Below are positions 20,001 through 28,513 of a stretch of DNA of 64,000 bases, piece by piece. This DNA is from JACRLV01 sp045863555. Lineage in GTDB: Bacteria; Planctomycetota; Phycisphaerae; UBA1845; Fen-1342. The notes below the pieces were generated by a model that worked only from the letters and a program-made list of their open reading frames with translations, was not told the DNA's origin and did no database searches. A program made the translations under genes and the position numbers. How positions within the stretch are numbered: position 1 is the first letter of the stretch; the number at the start of each line of letters is the position of its first letter. The DNA lies in contig BTUU01000024.1 of assembly GCA_045863555.1 (NCBI GenBank), forward strand, positions 1-64,000, read 5' to 3'.

Positions 20001-20237
20001 AATGTGACCCAAAGCCGCGTGAAGAAGGAGTGGTCGAATTCGCGTTCCTACGCCCTGCTTGAGGAAATCGGCGTCCGGCCGCGCGTCCGGTACCTCGCGC
20101 GGCTGAAAAACCCCCTGCACGAGCCGGTCGAACACGACGCCGGCCATGGCGGGGGCACGCGCGACGAACCGAAATCGCACGATGGAAGTCCGGCGAGCGC
20201 TCCGGGACATGCCGGCGCGCCGCGTCACCTGGGATAA
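17004..20237 (+). CDS. actB: ActB, molybdopterin-like plus iron-sulfur subunit
   Basis: 1077 residues, starting inside actA. SSRRGFLKLMGA (twin arginines at 45-46) is a Tat signal followed by C64. The N-terminal two thirds resemble molybdopterin oxidoreductases; in this family that domain has no cofactor. The C-terminal ferredoxin-like part, from about residue 783, has CTGCSACVVACQAE, CQHCENAPCEQVCP, CIGTRYCANNCP, CSFC and CADACP. These bind three [4Fe-4S] clusters and one [3Fe-4S] cluster in ActB. The fused arrangement is usual for ActB. A histidine-rich tail (HDAGHGGGTRD..HAGAPRH) follows the iron-sulfur domain. Confidence 0.95.
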   Translation: MPSVTPGSKQYWRSMDELAETPEFKAIVENEFPYLNAGNLPSSSRRGFLKLMGASAALAGLVGCRWPEQSIVEYARRPMGRTPGKPVQFATAMSLNGVATGALVTSYDGRPVKVDGNPTHPFSLGRSDALMQAAILELYDPDRSAAPLRAGAPATWAEAMAALKGLGDAAKANAGASLLIISEPIASPTLADMKARLLAALPKATWVGYSPLSQDNERIGTQAALGKAARPLLDLKNAKVIASFDADLLMTHPAAVKLMNEFSKARSAADGHMNRLFVIEPNMSVTGSNADERFAEKLSNVTVRMAQVAVALGAAGVPLAAPALAAATKIAGSATPPPYVAELARELAAGRGASVVAAGYRLPPIAHALAVALNAALDNAGKTVTYAELPFPDRWSHLEAITAATEKLNGGSIETVVILGGNPVYDAPADLNFAAALGKAKNAVHLSLTNDETSKALGPGGWHLPAAHWLESWGDGYAYDGTLTMVQPLIAPLFDGKTAEEVIAPLFGDALTSGYDIVRRHFRERLAAGVPDFEAAWRKALHEGVVANTPWPKVAPSISGDWTAMANAVTSVDGERTFEITFVQDHKAYDGRFVNNGWLQELPDPITKMTWDNAAYMSPADANRLGIVRDDQIEISLGGLKMTLPVCPVPGHASGTITLPLGYGRRDAGSVAAGSGFNTYALRTRASFFGGAGATVAARGGSYALATTQDHHAMTSVVGNRQMGEVIPVLVRSGTLKKFQAEPDFVRKVHGVHSLPLVQLFDSFDKTFDESQRWAMSIDLSKCTGCSACVVACQAENNIPVVGKHEVRLGREMHWLRIDRYFTGDPLSDSVQVVHQPVPCQHCENAPCEQVCPVAATTHDSQGLNVMVYNRCIGTRYCANNCPYKVRRFNWFYNHHGPRHPRSLATGTVAPLTPKKPGLLPQQHLTEIQMMGMNPEVTVRSRGVMEKCSFCVQRIQHAKIEARNRQVQGHAGEMVIPDGTVSPACADACPAEAITFGDLNVTQSRVKKEWSNSRSYALLEEIGVRPRVRYLARLKNPLHEPVEHDAGHGGGTRDEPKSHDGSPASAPGHAGAPRHLG

Positions 20238-20240
20238 TCG

Positions 20241-21683
20241 ATGGCAGCGATCGTAAACACGGGACATTTCGACAACACGGTCGAGGATCCTCGGCAGCGG
20301 GCCCCGCTCGTACCCGAGCAATTCACGTTTCACGACGTGACGCAGACCGTGTGCTCCGTCGCGGAGGCCTCGCGCCCCCCCAAGGCGTGGTACATCGCGA
20401 TGGCGATCTCGCTCGGTCTGCTGGGGCTGCTCGGCGCGATGGTCGGGTATCTCTTCCTGACGGGCGTCGGCGTCTGGAACCTGAACAACCCGGTCGGCTG
20501 GGGCTTCGACATCACAAACTTCGTCGTGTGGGTCGGTATCGGTCACGCGGGTACGCTGATTTCCGCCATTCTCTTCCTCTTCCGTCAGAAGTGGCGCACG
20601 GCGATTAACCGTTTCGCCGAGGCCATGACGATCTTCGCGGTCATCTGCGCGCTGCTTTTCCCGGGCATCCACGTCGGCCGCGTCTGGCTCGCGTACTGGA
20701 TGTTCCCGCTGCCGAACCAGATGGCCATGTGGCCGAACTTCCGCAGCCCGCTCCTCTGGGACGTGTTCGCCGTCGGCACCTACTTCACGGTCTCGCTCCT
20801 GTTCTGGTACCTGGGCATGGTGCCCGACCTTGCCACGCTGCGCGACCGGGCCAAGCACAAGATCGCGAAGTGGGCCTATGGCTTCGCCTCGCTCGGCTGG
20901 ACCGGAGCGGCGCGGCACTGGCACCGCTTCGAGCGTGCCTATCTCATCCTGGCCGCACTCTCCACGCCGCTCGTGCTTTCCGTGCACTCGGTCGTCAGCT
21001 TCGACTTCGCGACGTCGGTCATTCCGGGCTGGCACACGACCATCTTCCCCCCCTACTTCGTCGCGGGCGCCATCTTCGGCGGCTTCGCGATGGTGGTGAC
21101 ATTGGCCGTACCCGCCCGGGAGCTGTTCGGTCTTAAGAACATCATCACGCTCCGGCACCTCGAGAACATGAACAAGATCATTCTCGTGACCGGCACGATG
21201 GTGGGCTACGCCTACGGAATGGAGTTCTTCATCGCCTGGTACGGGGCGAACCAGTTCGAGCAATACTGCTTCATCGCCCGCGCCCAGGGACCGTTCGCCT
21301 GGGCGTACTGGACGATGATCTCGTGCAACGTCCTGACGCCGCAGCTCTTCTGGTTCCGCAAGTGCCGGCAGTCGATCGCGGTGATGTTCTTCGTCGCGAT
21401 GTGCGTGAATGTCGGGATGTGGTTCGAGCGATTCGTGATCATCGTCACCTCGCTCAGCTCCGACTTCCTGCCCGCCAACTGGGGCGGCTACTACCCGAGC
21501 TGGGTCGAGGTGATGACGCTGCTCGGATCGATCGGCCTGTTCATGACCTGCTTCCTGCTCTTCTGCCGATACCTGCCCATGGTGGCGATGGCGGAAATCA
21601 AGACGGTCATGCCGACCGCGCACGGCGTCGGCGCCCACGCGTTTGACTACAACCCGGATGAACCGCAGGAGAAGCACCGGTGA
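20241..21683 (+). CDS. actC: ActC, NrfD-like quinol-oxidising membrane subunit
   Basis: 480 residues with about ten transmembrane helices (first near residues 50-75), as in NrfD/PsrC-type proteins. In Alternative Complex III ActC provides a quinol-binding site on the periplasmic side and contacts ActB. Family features seen include GVGVWNLNNPVGWGFDITNF, IGHAGTLISAILFLFRQKWR, FPGIHVGRVWLAYWMFPLPN and DFATSVIPGWHTTIFPPYFV. It starts 3 nt after actB and overlaps the next gene by 4 bp (GTGA). Confidence 0.94.
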   Translation: MAAIVNTGHFDNTVEDPRQRAPLVPEQFTFHDVTQTVCSVAEASRPPKAWYIAMAISLGLLGLLGAMVGYLFLTGVGVWNLNNPVGWGFDITNFVVWVGIGHAGTLISAILFLFRQKWRTAINRFAEAMTIFAVICALLFPGIHVGRVWLAYWMFPLPNQMAMWPNFRSPLLWDVFAVGTYFTVSLLFWYLGMVPDLATLRDRAKHKIAKWAYGFASLGWTGAARHWHRFERAYLILAALSTPLVLSVHSVVSFDFATSVIPGWHTTIFPPYFVAGAIFGGFAMVVTLAVPARELFGLKNIITLRHLENMNKIILVTGTMVGYAYGMEFFIAWYGANQFEQYCFIARAQGPFAWAYWTMISCNVLTPQLFWFRKCRQSIAVMFFVAMCVNVGMWFERFVIIVTSLSSDFLPANWGGYYPSWVEVMTLLGSIGLFMTCFLLFCRYLPMVAMAEIKTVMPTAHGVGAHAFDYNPDEPQEKHR

Positions 21684-23017
21684 GCACGACTGCGACGGCC
21701 CCACAACCGACCGCACCGCGTCCGGCTGTCAAGCTGCGCGGCCTGCTCGCGGAGATTCCCAGCGTGGATACGCTCCGCACGGCCGCGGTGCGCGTCCGCG
21801 ACGCGGGATACACCCGATGGGACTGCCATTCGCCGTTCCCGGTCCACGGAATCGACGATGCGATGGGCATCCGCCTGACGCGGCTGCCGATTGTCGTTTT
21901 TTGCTTCGGATTGTTGGGCTGCCTGACGGCGATCGGCCTTCAGTGGTGGGCGAATGCGACGAATTTCGCGGACTGGAACCACCTCGTCCCCACGTTCCTC
22001 CAGGGTTACAACTTCAAGATCTCCGGAAAGCCCTACTGGAGCTTCCCGGCCAACATTCCGATCACCTTCGAACTGACAGTGCTCTTCAGCGCCCTGTGCA
22101 CCGGCATCGGGATGCTGATCGCGAACAATCTGCCCTGGTTTCACAACCCGATCTTCAACTGCCCGCGATTCAGCGGCGTCACGGACGACCGGTTCTTCAT
22201 CCGTATCGACGCGGACGATCCGCGGTTCCGCCTCGCCGACACGGAGGCACTGCTCCGCGCAGTCGGCGCGACGGGCGTCGAGCGGATCGAGGAATATCCG
22301 AGTGAAGACAAGCCGCCCGCAGTCTTCACCAAGGTCGCCGTGATCATGGGCTGTGCCGCACTCATCCCGCTGACATTCATCTGGATGGGGCGGAACAGCA
22401 CGTCCGCCGTTCCCCGCTTCCATATCGTGCAGGACATGGATAATCAGGAGAAGTACAAGGCCCAGCAGCCGAACCTCGCCTTCGCGGACGGGCGGGCCAT
22501 GCGGCCGCCCGTCGGAGCCGATCCAGACCATCCTCTCGGGACCACCGTAGCCCGCGGCGAATTGCGGGCCGACGACGCCTTCTACAAGGGCTATACGTCG
22601 GTCGCGTACAACGAAAAGAACGAGCCCGTTCCGAACTTCGTGACGGACTTCCCCCCGCAGGTGGAGGTGACCGAGGCGCTGATCCGCCGCGGCCAGAACC
22701 GCTTCGGCATCTACTGCGCCCCCTGCCACGGTCAGGCCGGCTATGGCGACGGCGTCGTGAGCAATCGCGGACTCGAAATGGACGGCGGCTGGGTGCAGGC
22801 GTCCAACCTGCACGACGACGAGCGGCGCGGTCGGGCCGTCGGTCACCTGTTCAACTCGATCACCGCGGGGATTCGAACCATGCCGCGATACGGAGATCAG
22901 ATCAAGGAAATGGACCGCTGGGCGATCGTCGCGTACATCCGGGCGCTCCAGCGCTCGACTGCGGGTTCACTGAATGATCTGCCTGAGGACAAGCGCAAGC
23001 TTCTTGAACAACGGTGA
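21680..23017 (+). CDS. ActD-ActE fusion: DUF3341 membrane protein plus cytochrome c
   Basis: 445 residues from a GTG overlapping actC. Residues about 20-190 are ActD-like (DUF3341): a soluble start (DAGYTRWDCHSPFPVHGIDDAMG), two helices (about 70-90 and 131-152), and FSGVTDDRFFIRID. Another hydrophobic segment (about 213-235) leads into an ActE-like monohaem cytochrome c with CAPCH at about 345-349 and the methionine candidate in GIRTMPRYG. In most described operons actD and actE are separate. The fusion tethers the soluble cytochrome to the membrane subunit. The overlaps on both sides imply coupled translation. Confidence 0.88.
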   Translation: MSTTATAPQPTAPRPAVKLRGLLAEIPSVDTLRTAAVRVRDAGYTRWDCHSPFPVHGIDDAMGIRLTRLPIVVFCFGLLGCLTAIGLQWWANATNFADWNHLVPTFLQGYNFKISGKPYWSFPANIPITFELTVLFSALCTGIGMLIANNLPWFHNPIFNCPRFSGVTDDRFFIRIDADDPRFRLADTEALLRAVGATGVERIEEYPSEDKPPAVFTKVAVIMGCAALIPLTFIWMGRNSTSAVPRFHIVQDMDNQEKYKAQQPNLAFADGRAMRPPVGADPDHPLGTTVARGELRADDAFYKGYTSVAYNEKNEPVPNFVTDFPPQVEVTEALIRRGQNRFGIYCAPCHGQAGYGDGVVSNRGLEMDGGWVQASNLHDDERRGRAVGHLFNSITAGIRTMPRYGDQIKEMDRWAIVAYIRALQRSTAGSLNDLPEDKRKLLEQR

Positions 23018-24282
23018 CAAACGTGCATCACGCGCCTGACATCTCGAAGGACAATCTTCGCGTCGATGACCTCGCGCCGCTGATTTCGCGGACAGGGCTC
23101 GTCGTGGGCGTCATCGGCCTCGGCGGCAGCGTCGTTCTGGCGCTGGCCGGACCGGAGTCCTTCTTCCGCGGCTACGTCGCAAATTACGCGTTCTTCCTCA
23201 GCCTGGGGCTGGGCGGCCTGTTTTTCACCATGCTCCAGCATCTCACGCGGGCGGGCTGGAGCGTCACCGTTCGCCGTCTCGCCGAAAATCTCTCGGCGGG
23301 GCTGCCCGTGCTCGGCCTGCTCGCACTGCCGATCGTGCTGGCCGTGCTGACGGGCTGGCCGGAAGCGATCAAGCAGGTTTATCCCTGGATCGGGTCGCAC
23401 GACCACGTGATCGAAAAGAAGGCCGGATACCTGGCCCCCGGGCTCTTCGCGGTCCGCTTCGTAATCTACTTCGCGATCTGGCTCTGGCTGGCCGGGTACT
23501 TCCGCCGCACGTCAATCGAGCAGGATCAGTCCGGCGACTATCGGCTCTCGTTGTCAATGGGCACGCGCGCGGCACCGGGGATGCTGCTGTTCGCCCTCAC
23601 GCTGAGCTTCGCCGCCATCGACCTGCTCATGACGCTCGAGCCCAAGTGGTTCAGCACAATCTTCGGCGTGATCTACTTCGCGGGTGCCAATGTCGGCACG
23701 TACGCGGCTCTCATTATCCTCATCTACCTGCTGCACCGCGCCGGCCGCGCGACGCATTCGATTGGGATCGAGCACACGCACGATCTTGGAAAACTGCTCT
23801 TCGCGTTCACGGTCTTCTGGGCGTACGTGAGCTTCTCGCAGTACATGCTCATCTGGTACGCGAACCTGCCGGAAGAGACGACCTGGTACGTCGTCCGCCA
23901 GCAGGACGGCTGGCAGTGGCTGACACTCTGGATCCTCTTCGGCCATTTCGTGATTCCGTTCCTGGCGCTGATCTCACGCTGGCCGAAGCGCCGGCCGCAC
24001 CTGCTGGTGATCGGCGCGGTGTGGATGCTCGTGATGCACTGGTTCGACATGGTCTGGCATACGCTTCCGCACGCGGAGGGCGCGGTGATGGGTGAAGAGG
24101 CCCGCAACCACGCGATTCAATCGGCGAAGCTCCTCTGGTCCGACGTGGCCCAGCTTCTGACCTGCCTGGCCGCAATCGGCGGCTTCTTCGTCTGGCGTGT
24201 CGCCGCCGCGATGGGGCAGGCCCCCGTGGTTCCGCTGAAGGATCCGCGGCTCCACGAATCGCTGGTGTTCGAGAATATCTGA
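23014..24282 (+). CDS. actF: ActF, second NrfD-like membrane subunit
   Basis: 422 residues from a GTG that overlaps the previous stop by 4 bp. About ten transmembrane helices are visible. ActF is the shorter ActC paralogue in Alternative Complex III and is proposed to take part in proton translocation. Family stretches include YPWIGSHDHVIEKKAGYL, ALTLSFAAIDLLMTLEPKWFSTIFG and FSQYMLIWYANLPEET. It ends 13 nt before the next start. Confidence 0.93.
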   Translation: MTNVHHAPDISKDNLRVDDLAPLISRTGLVVGVIGLGGSVVLALAGPESFFRGYVANYAFFLSLGLGGLFFTMLQHLTRAGWSVTVRRLAENLSAGLPVLGLLALPIVLAVLTGWPEAIKQVYPWIGSHDHVIEKKAGYLAPGLFAVRFVIYFAIWLWLAGYFRRTSIEQDQSGDYRLSLSMGTRAAPGMLLFALTLSFAAIDLLMTLEPKWFSTIFGVIYFAGANVGTYAALIILIYLLHRAGRATHSIGIEHTHDLGKLLFAFTVFWAYVSFSQYMLIWYANLPEETTWYVVRQQDGWQWLTLWILFGHFVIPFLALISRWPKRRPHLLVIGAVWMLVMHWFDMVWHTLPHAEGAVMGEEARNHAIQSAKLLWSDVAQLLTCLAAIGGFFVWRVAAAMGQAPVVPLKDPRLHESLVFENI

Positions 24283-24295
24283 TCGGGAGAATCCG

Positions 24296-24616
24296 GTGAG
24301 CGAAGAACATCCGAATCCAAACCCGATGGACGATCCGGCGGCACAACCCCTGCTCATGGGCTTCGTCGTCGGCATCCTGCTGACGCTCGTGACGATCATC
24401 GCCTCAGCGGCGATCTATTTCCGGGGCGTCTGGAGCGCGGAAACCCGCATCGCCGAGGAATCCGGCCGGATCCAGGCGCTGGAGGTCCGGCAGAAGCAGC
24501 TAGAGACGCTCGCGAAGGTCGAATGGATCGACAAGGAAAAGGGCGTCGTCCGCCTGCCGATCGACGACGCGATCGCGATCACGGCGCGCGAACTCGCGAG
24601 AAAGGGTGCGAACTGA
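24296..24616 (+). CDS. Small single-pass membrane protein of the respiratory operon
   Basis: 106 residues from a GTG with GGGAGA upstream. One transmembrane helix (about 20-43, LMGFVVGILLTLVTIIASAA) is followed by a predicted coiled coil (RIAEESGRIQALEVRQKQLETL) and a small periplasmic part with WIDKEKGVVRLPIDDAI. The WxDxxxGxVRxPIxxAM-like pattern is seen in small proteins between Act and cox genes in other bacteria, so an assembly or stabilising role is likely, by inference. It lies between actF and the SCO gene. Confidence 0.8.
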   Translation: MSEEHPNPNPMDDPAAQPLLMGFVVGILLTLVTIIASAAIYFRGVWSAETRIAEESGRIQALEVRQKQLETLAKVEWIDKEKGVVRLPIDDAIAITARELARKGAN

Positions 24617-24699
24617 ACGAGCTTCGCCGGGGCCTGTTTTCATCGCTTTCAGCGCATCCAACAGGCCGCTTCGACGCTAGACTCGGGTGTTCGGGAATC

Positions 24700-25548
24700 A
24701 TGGTGACGCGAATCTACATTTCAGCCCTTCTCGCGGTGATCACCGTGGCTGTGACCGGCTTCGCGCAGACTCCCGACAACCGGCCGATCGACGAAAAAGC
24801 GATGGATGGGCTCGAACCGACTCAGAAACTGGGGGAGCGGATTCCGCTCGATACCCGGTTCGTGGACGACCTCGGCCGCGACGTCCGGCTTGGCGATTAT
24901 TTCAACCGCGAAAAGCCGGTTCTGATCACGTTCAACTATTTCAACTGCCCGCAGCTCTGTTCGCTTCAGCTCAACGGGCTCATCGCCGGTCTCCGGGAGA
25001 TCGACCTCCTCGCCGGCCGTGATTTCGAACTGGTGACGATCAGCTTCGACCCGCTGGAAGGCAAATCGCTGGCCAAGCTGAAGAAGGAGAGCTATGTCGC
25101 GGCACTCGGCGATCCGAAGGCCGCACAGGGCTGGCATTTCCTGACCGGCGACATCGAAAACATCCGCCGCATCACGCGGGCGACGGGATTCGTCTACAAG
25201 TGGGACGACGAGCTGAAGGCGTACGCCCATCCGGCGATGCTCGTATTCTGCTCGCCCGACGGCGTGATCAACCGTTATCTCGGCGGCATCCTGTTCGAGG
25301 CCCAGCCGCTGCGGCTGAGCATCGTCGAAGCGTCGCAGGGCAAGGTCGGCTCGCTCTGGGATTCGGTCTTCCTGACCTGCTATATGTACGATCCGAAGGC
25401 GGGCCGATACGTCCCCTTCGCGCAGGGCATGATGCGGCTCGGCGGCGGAATCACGGTCGCCGTTGTCGCGGTCGCCCTCCTCCTCTTCTTCCGGTTTGAA
25501 GCGGTTCGTCGGCGGCGGCTGGTCGCGGCGAACGTGGAGAGTGTATGA
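24700..25548 (+). CDS. SCO1/SenC family copper chaperone
   Basis: 282 residues. The N-terminal signal peptide ends near FAQ (residue 21). The thioredoxin-like SCO domain carries the copper-binding CPQLC (CxxxC) at about 83-87 and the histidine in AYAHPAMLVF. The protein ends with a transmembrane helix (about 250-270) and a short basic tail, so it faces the periplasm. SCO proteins deliver copper to the CuA site of oxidase subunit II, encoded directly downstream with a 4-bp overlap (ATGA). The start was chosen because the signal peptide begins there; the frame is open further upstream but overlaps the previous gene. Confidence 0.92.
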   Translation: MVTRIYISALLAVITVAVTGFAQTPDNRPIDEKAMDGLEPTQKLGERIPLDTRFVDDLGRDVRLGDYFNREKPVLITFNYFNCPQLCSLQLNGLIAGLREIDLLAGRDFELVTISFDPLEGKSLAKLKKESYVAALGDPKAAQGWHFLTGDIENIRRITRATGFVYKWDDELKAYAHPAMLVFCSPDGVINRYLGGILFEAQPLRLSIVEASQGKVGSLWDSVFLTCYMYDPKAGRYVPFAQGMMRLGGGITVAVVAVALLLFFRFEAVRRRRLVAANVESV

Positions 25549-26705
25549 ATTCGTTGCTTCTGGCCCAGGTGAAGAACGGCGGGTTCTGGATGCCCGAGCA
25601 GGCGTCCAGGCACGCGCCGGACGTCGATTTCGTCTTCTTCTACATCTTCTGGATGTCAGTCTTCTTTTTCGTGCTGATCAACGCGGCGATGTTCTACTTC
25701 ATCTGGAAGTACCGCCGCCGGACACGCTACGACAAAGTCGGGACGGTCACGCACAGCACACCGCTGGAGATCACCTGGTCGATCATCCCCTCGATTCTGC
25801 TGGTGCCCATGTTCTGGTGGGGCTTCCAGGGGTTCATGGATTCGCGCACGGCCCCGACGGGCACCTATGACATCAACGTCACCGCCGCCAAGTGGACCTG
25901 GACGTTCACATATCCCAACGGGCTCCAGCACGACGAGCTTCACATCCCCGGCGACCGGCCGACCAAGCTGATCATGCGCTCGACGGACGTGATTCACTCG
26001 GTGTTCATCCCGGAATTCCGGGCCAAGCAGGATGTCGTGCCGGGCCGATACACGTATCTGTGGTTCTATCCCACGAAGGCGGGCGAGTACCACCTGACGT
26101 GCACGGAGTACTGCGGCACGAGCCACTCGGACATGCGGGCGAAGGTTGTCGTTCACCCCGACCTCGCCGGGCAGGATGACTGGCTGAAGAACGACGCCGA
26201 TCCGTACGCCGGCATGACGCCGGAACAGCAGCGGGATTATCTGACGCTGCCATTGGACGAGTTCAAGGCCAAGTACAAAGATGATCCCGTGCTCGGTCCG
26301 AAGCTGGACAAGATCAAGCTCACGCCGGTCCAGCTCGGCGAGAGTCTCTACAAACGTCGAGGCTGCATGCAGTGCCACAGTCTCGACGGCACCGTGGGCC
26401 AGGGCCCGTCGTGGAAGGACGTCTACGGTTCGACGCGCACCTTCGACGATGGCACGACAGCGGTCGCCGATGAGAACTATCTGCTTGAGTCGATCCGAGA
26501 ACCGTACAAGCACGTAATCAAAGGCTTCGGCAAGGTGATGCCCTCCAACTATGTCACCATGCCCATCCACGAGACCGATGCCCTGATCGCCTACATCAAG
26601 ACCCTGAGTTCCGCGGCGGCTCCGGCCGGCGGTTCGCCCGCGCCTGCCGCCGGCAGCGCGCCCGCGACCGCCCCCGCTTCGACGCCCGCGAGTGCCCCGA
26701 AGTAG
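25545..26705 (+). CDS. coxB: Cytochrome c oxidase subunit II with fused cytochrome c (caa3 type)
   Basis: 386 residues. Two transmembrane helices (about 27-50 and 72-93) precede a cupredoxin domain with CuA ligands: the histidine in STDVIHSVF and the cysteines, histidine and methionine in CTEYCGTSHSDM. A cytochrome c domain follows from about residue 255, with haem site CMQCH at about 275-279 and a candidate axial methionine in GKVMPSNYVTMP. The tail is alanine/proline-rich (AAPAGGSPAPAAG). The fused cytochrome marks a caa3-type oxidase that can take electrons directly from Alternative Complex III. Confidence 0.96.
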   Translation: MNSLLLAQVKNGGFWMPEQASRHAPDVDFVFFYIFWMSVFFFVLINAAMFYFIWKYRRRTRYDKVGTVTHSTPLEITWSIIPSILLVPMFWWGFQGFMDSRTAPTGTYDINVTAAKWTWTFTYPNGLQHDELHIPGDRPTKLIMRSTDVIHSVFIPEFRAKQDVVPGRYTYLWFYPTKAGEYHLTCTEYCGTSHSDMRAKVVVHPDLAGQDDWLKNDADPYAGMTPEQQRDYLTLPLDEFKAKYKDDPVLGPKLDKIKLTPVQLGESLYKRRGCMQCHSLDGTVGQGPSWKDVYGSTRTFDDGTTAVADENYLLESIREPYKHVIKGFGKVMPSNYVTMPIHETDALIAYIKTLSSAAAPAGGSPAPAAGSAPATAPASTPASAPK

Positions 26706-26724
26706 CAGGCAAGGAGTTTTGCGA

Positions 26725-28440
26725 ATGTCGTCTCTGAATCCGCCGATCGCTCACGGTATTCCGCAGCCCGTGGACGCCGGCGCCGACAATTACCTGACGC
26801 ACGAACGTGGCATCTGGTCGTGGCTGGGCACGCTCGACCACAAGCGCATCTGCATCATGTACCTCGTCGGCATCATCGCGTTCTTCCTGATCGGCGGGCT
26901 CTTCGCGCTGCTCGTGCGCACCACCCTGATGATCCCGGAAAAGAACATCGCCGGCGGCACGCCCTTCCCGATCTCGCACGACCTGTACAACAAGCTGTTC
27001 ACGCTCCACGGCGCGATCATGGTTTTTGTCGTGATCATTCCGGGTATCCCGGCCGCGCTGGGCAACTTCATCCTGCCCCTGATGCTCGGTGCGAAAGACG
27101 TCGCGTTTCCCCGGCTCAATCTCGCGAGCTGGTACATGTGGTCGATCGGCGTCATCTGGCTCCTCGTCGCGCTGCTCACGGGCGGGATCGACACCGGCTG
27201 GACGTTTTACACGCCCTACAGCACGACTTCGACGACCAGCGTGATTCCCGCGCTGACCGGCGTGTTCCTCCTGGGCTTCAGCTCGATCTTCACCGGTCTG
27301 AACTTCATCGTCACGATCCACAAGCTCCGCCCGCCGGCGATGGGGTGGTTCCAGATGCCGCTGGTGCTCTGGGCGATCTACTCGACCGCGGTCATCCAGG
27401 TCCTGGCGACGCCGGTGCTGGCGATCACGCTGCTGCTGCTGATCATCGAAAAGGCGGTCGGCATCGGCATCTTTACCCCGTCACTCGGCGGCGACCCGGT
27501 GCTCTTCCAGCACTTCTTCTGGTTCTACAGCCACCCGGCCGTGTACATCATGATCCTGCCCGCGATGGGCGTCATGAGCGAGCTGCTGAGCGTCTTCAGC
27601 CGCAAGCACATCTTCGGATACCGGTTCATCGCGTTCTCGTCGGTCGCGATCGCCCTGCTCAGCTTCCTGGTCTGGGGGCACCACATGTTTGTGTCCGGCC
27701 AGTCGGCGCTCCTGGGCACGATCTTCAGCGCGATCACGTTCAGCATCGCGGTTCCGTCGGCGGTAAAGGTCTTCAACTGGGTCGCCACGCTCTACCAGGG
27801 GTCGATCAGCTTCGACACACCGATGATCTACGCGCTATCGTTCATCTGGATCTTCGGCATCGGCGGTCTGACGGGACTCTTCCTGTCGACAATGAGCACG
27901 AACGTCCACCTGACGGATACGTATTTCGTGGTCGCCCACTTCCACATGGTCATGGCCGCGACCATCTTCGTCTTCCTCGGCGGACTCTACTACTGGTGGC
28001 CGAAGATCACCGGCAAGATGTACCACGAAGGGCTGGGCGTCGCCGGCGCGCTGATTTCGGTGATCGGTTTCAACATCACGTTCCTGGCGCAGTTTCCGAT
28101 GGGTTCGCTGGGCATGCCCCGGCGCTACTACAACTATCTGCCGGAGTTCCAGCCGTATCACACGCTGTCGACGATCGGGGCGTGGATCGCGGGCCTCGGC
28201 TTCCTGCTCGGCGTCGTCGTTCTGGTCATGTCCATTTACCGCGGGCGCAAGGCGCCGGCCAATCCCTGGGGAGCGGCGACGCTGGAGTGGCGCACGCCTT
28301 CGCCGCCGGCCTGGTACAACTTCGAAACGACACCGACGATCGACGACCCGTACGACTACGACACGGTTCGATACAACGAGCAGACGCAGAACTACGACTA
28401 CATCGGCCGGCCTGAGGGTGCGCCGGTCCGGGCTCACTGA
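26725..28440 (+). CDS. coxA: Cytochrome c oxidase subunit I, A2-type
   Basis: 571 residues, starting at the ATG with AAGGAG upstream. Twelve transmembrane helices bind haem a, haem a3 and CuB. Visible ligands and channel residues include the haem a histidine in LFTLHGAIM, the CuB histidine and cross-linked tyrosine in YSHPAVY, the HH pair in WGHHMFVSG, and the haem histidines in VAHFHMVMA. The motif is YSHPAVY, not HPEVY: loss of the glutamate and gain of Tyr-Ser places it in the A2 subgroup of haem-copper oxidases. It reduces oxygen to water and pumps protons. Confidence 0.97.
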   Translation: MSSLNPPIAHGIPQPVDAGADNYLTHERGIWSWLGTLDHKRICIMYLVGIIAFFLIGGLFALLVRTTLMIPEKNIAGGTPFPISHDLYNKLFTLHGAIMVFVVIIPGIPAALGNFILPLMLGAKDVAFPRLNLASWYMWSIGVIWLLVALLTGGIDTGWTFYTPYSTTSTTSVIPALTGVFLLGFSSIFTGLNFIVTIHKLRPPAMGWFQMPLVLWAIYSTAVIQVLATPVLAITLLLLIIEKAVGIGIFTPSLGGDPVLFQHFFWFYSHPAVYIMILPAMGVMSELLSVFSRKHIFGYRFIAFSSVAIALLSFLVWGHHMFVSGQSALLGTIFSAITFSIAVPSAVKVFNWVATLYQGSISFDTPMIYALSFIWIFGIGGLTGLFLSTMSTNVHLTDTYFVVAHFHMVMAATIFVFLGGLYYWWPKITGKMYHEGLGVAGALISVIGFNITFLAQFPMGSLGMPRRYYNYLPEFQPYHTLSTIGAWIAGLGFLLGVVVLVMSIYRGRKAPANPWGAATLEWRTPSPPAWYNFETTPTIDDPYDYDTVRYNEQTQNYDYIGRPEGAPVRAH

Positions 28441-28513
28441 GGTTTTTTGACCCGCTCGGGGTCCGGGGCCAGCCGCCGCGGATGACCGCTCGGGACTGAC
28501 TGGGGATCATTCG

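Noticed and set aside
18678..21716. A 1,012-residue minus-strand open frame opposite actB and actC
   Set aside because: Composition is that of a codon shadow, and actB and actC beneath it have full family motifs.
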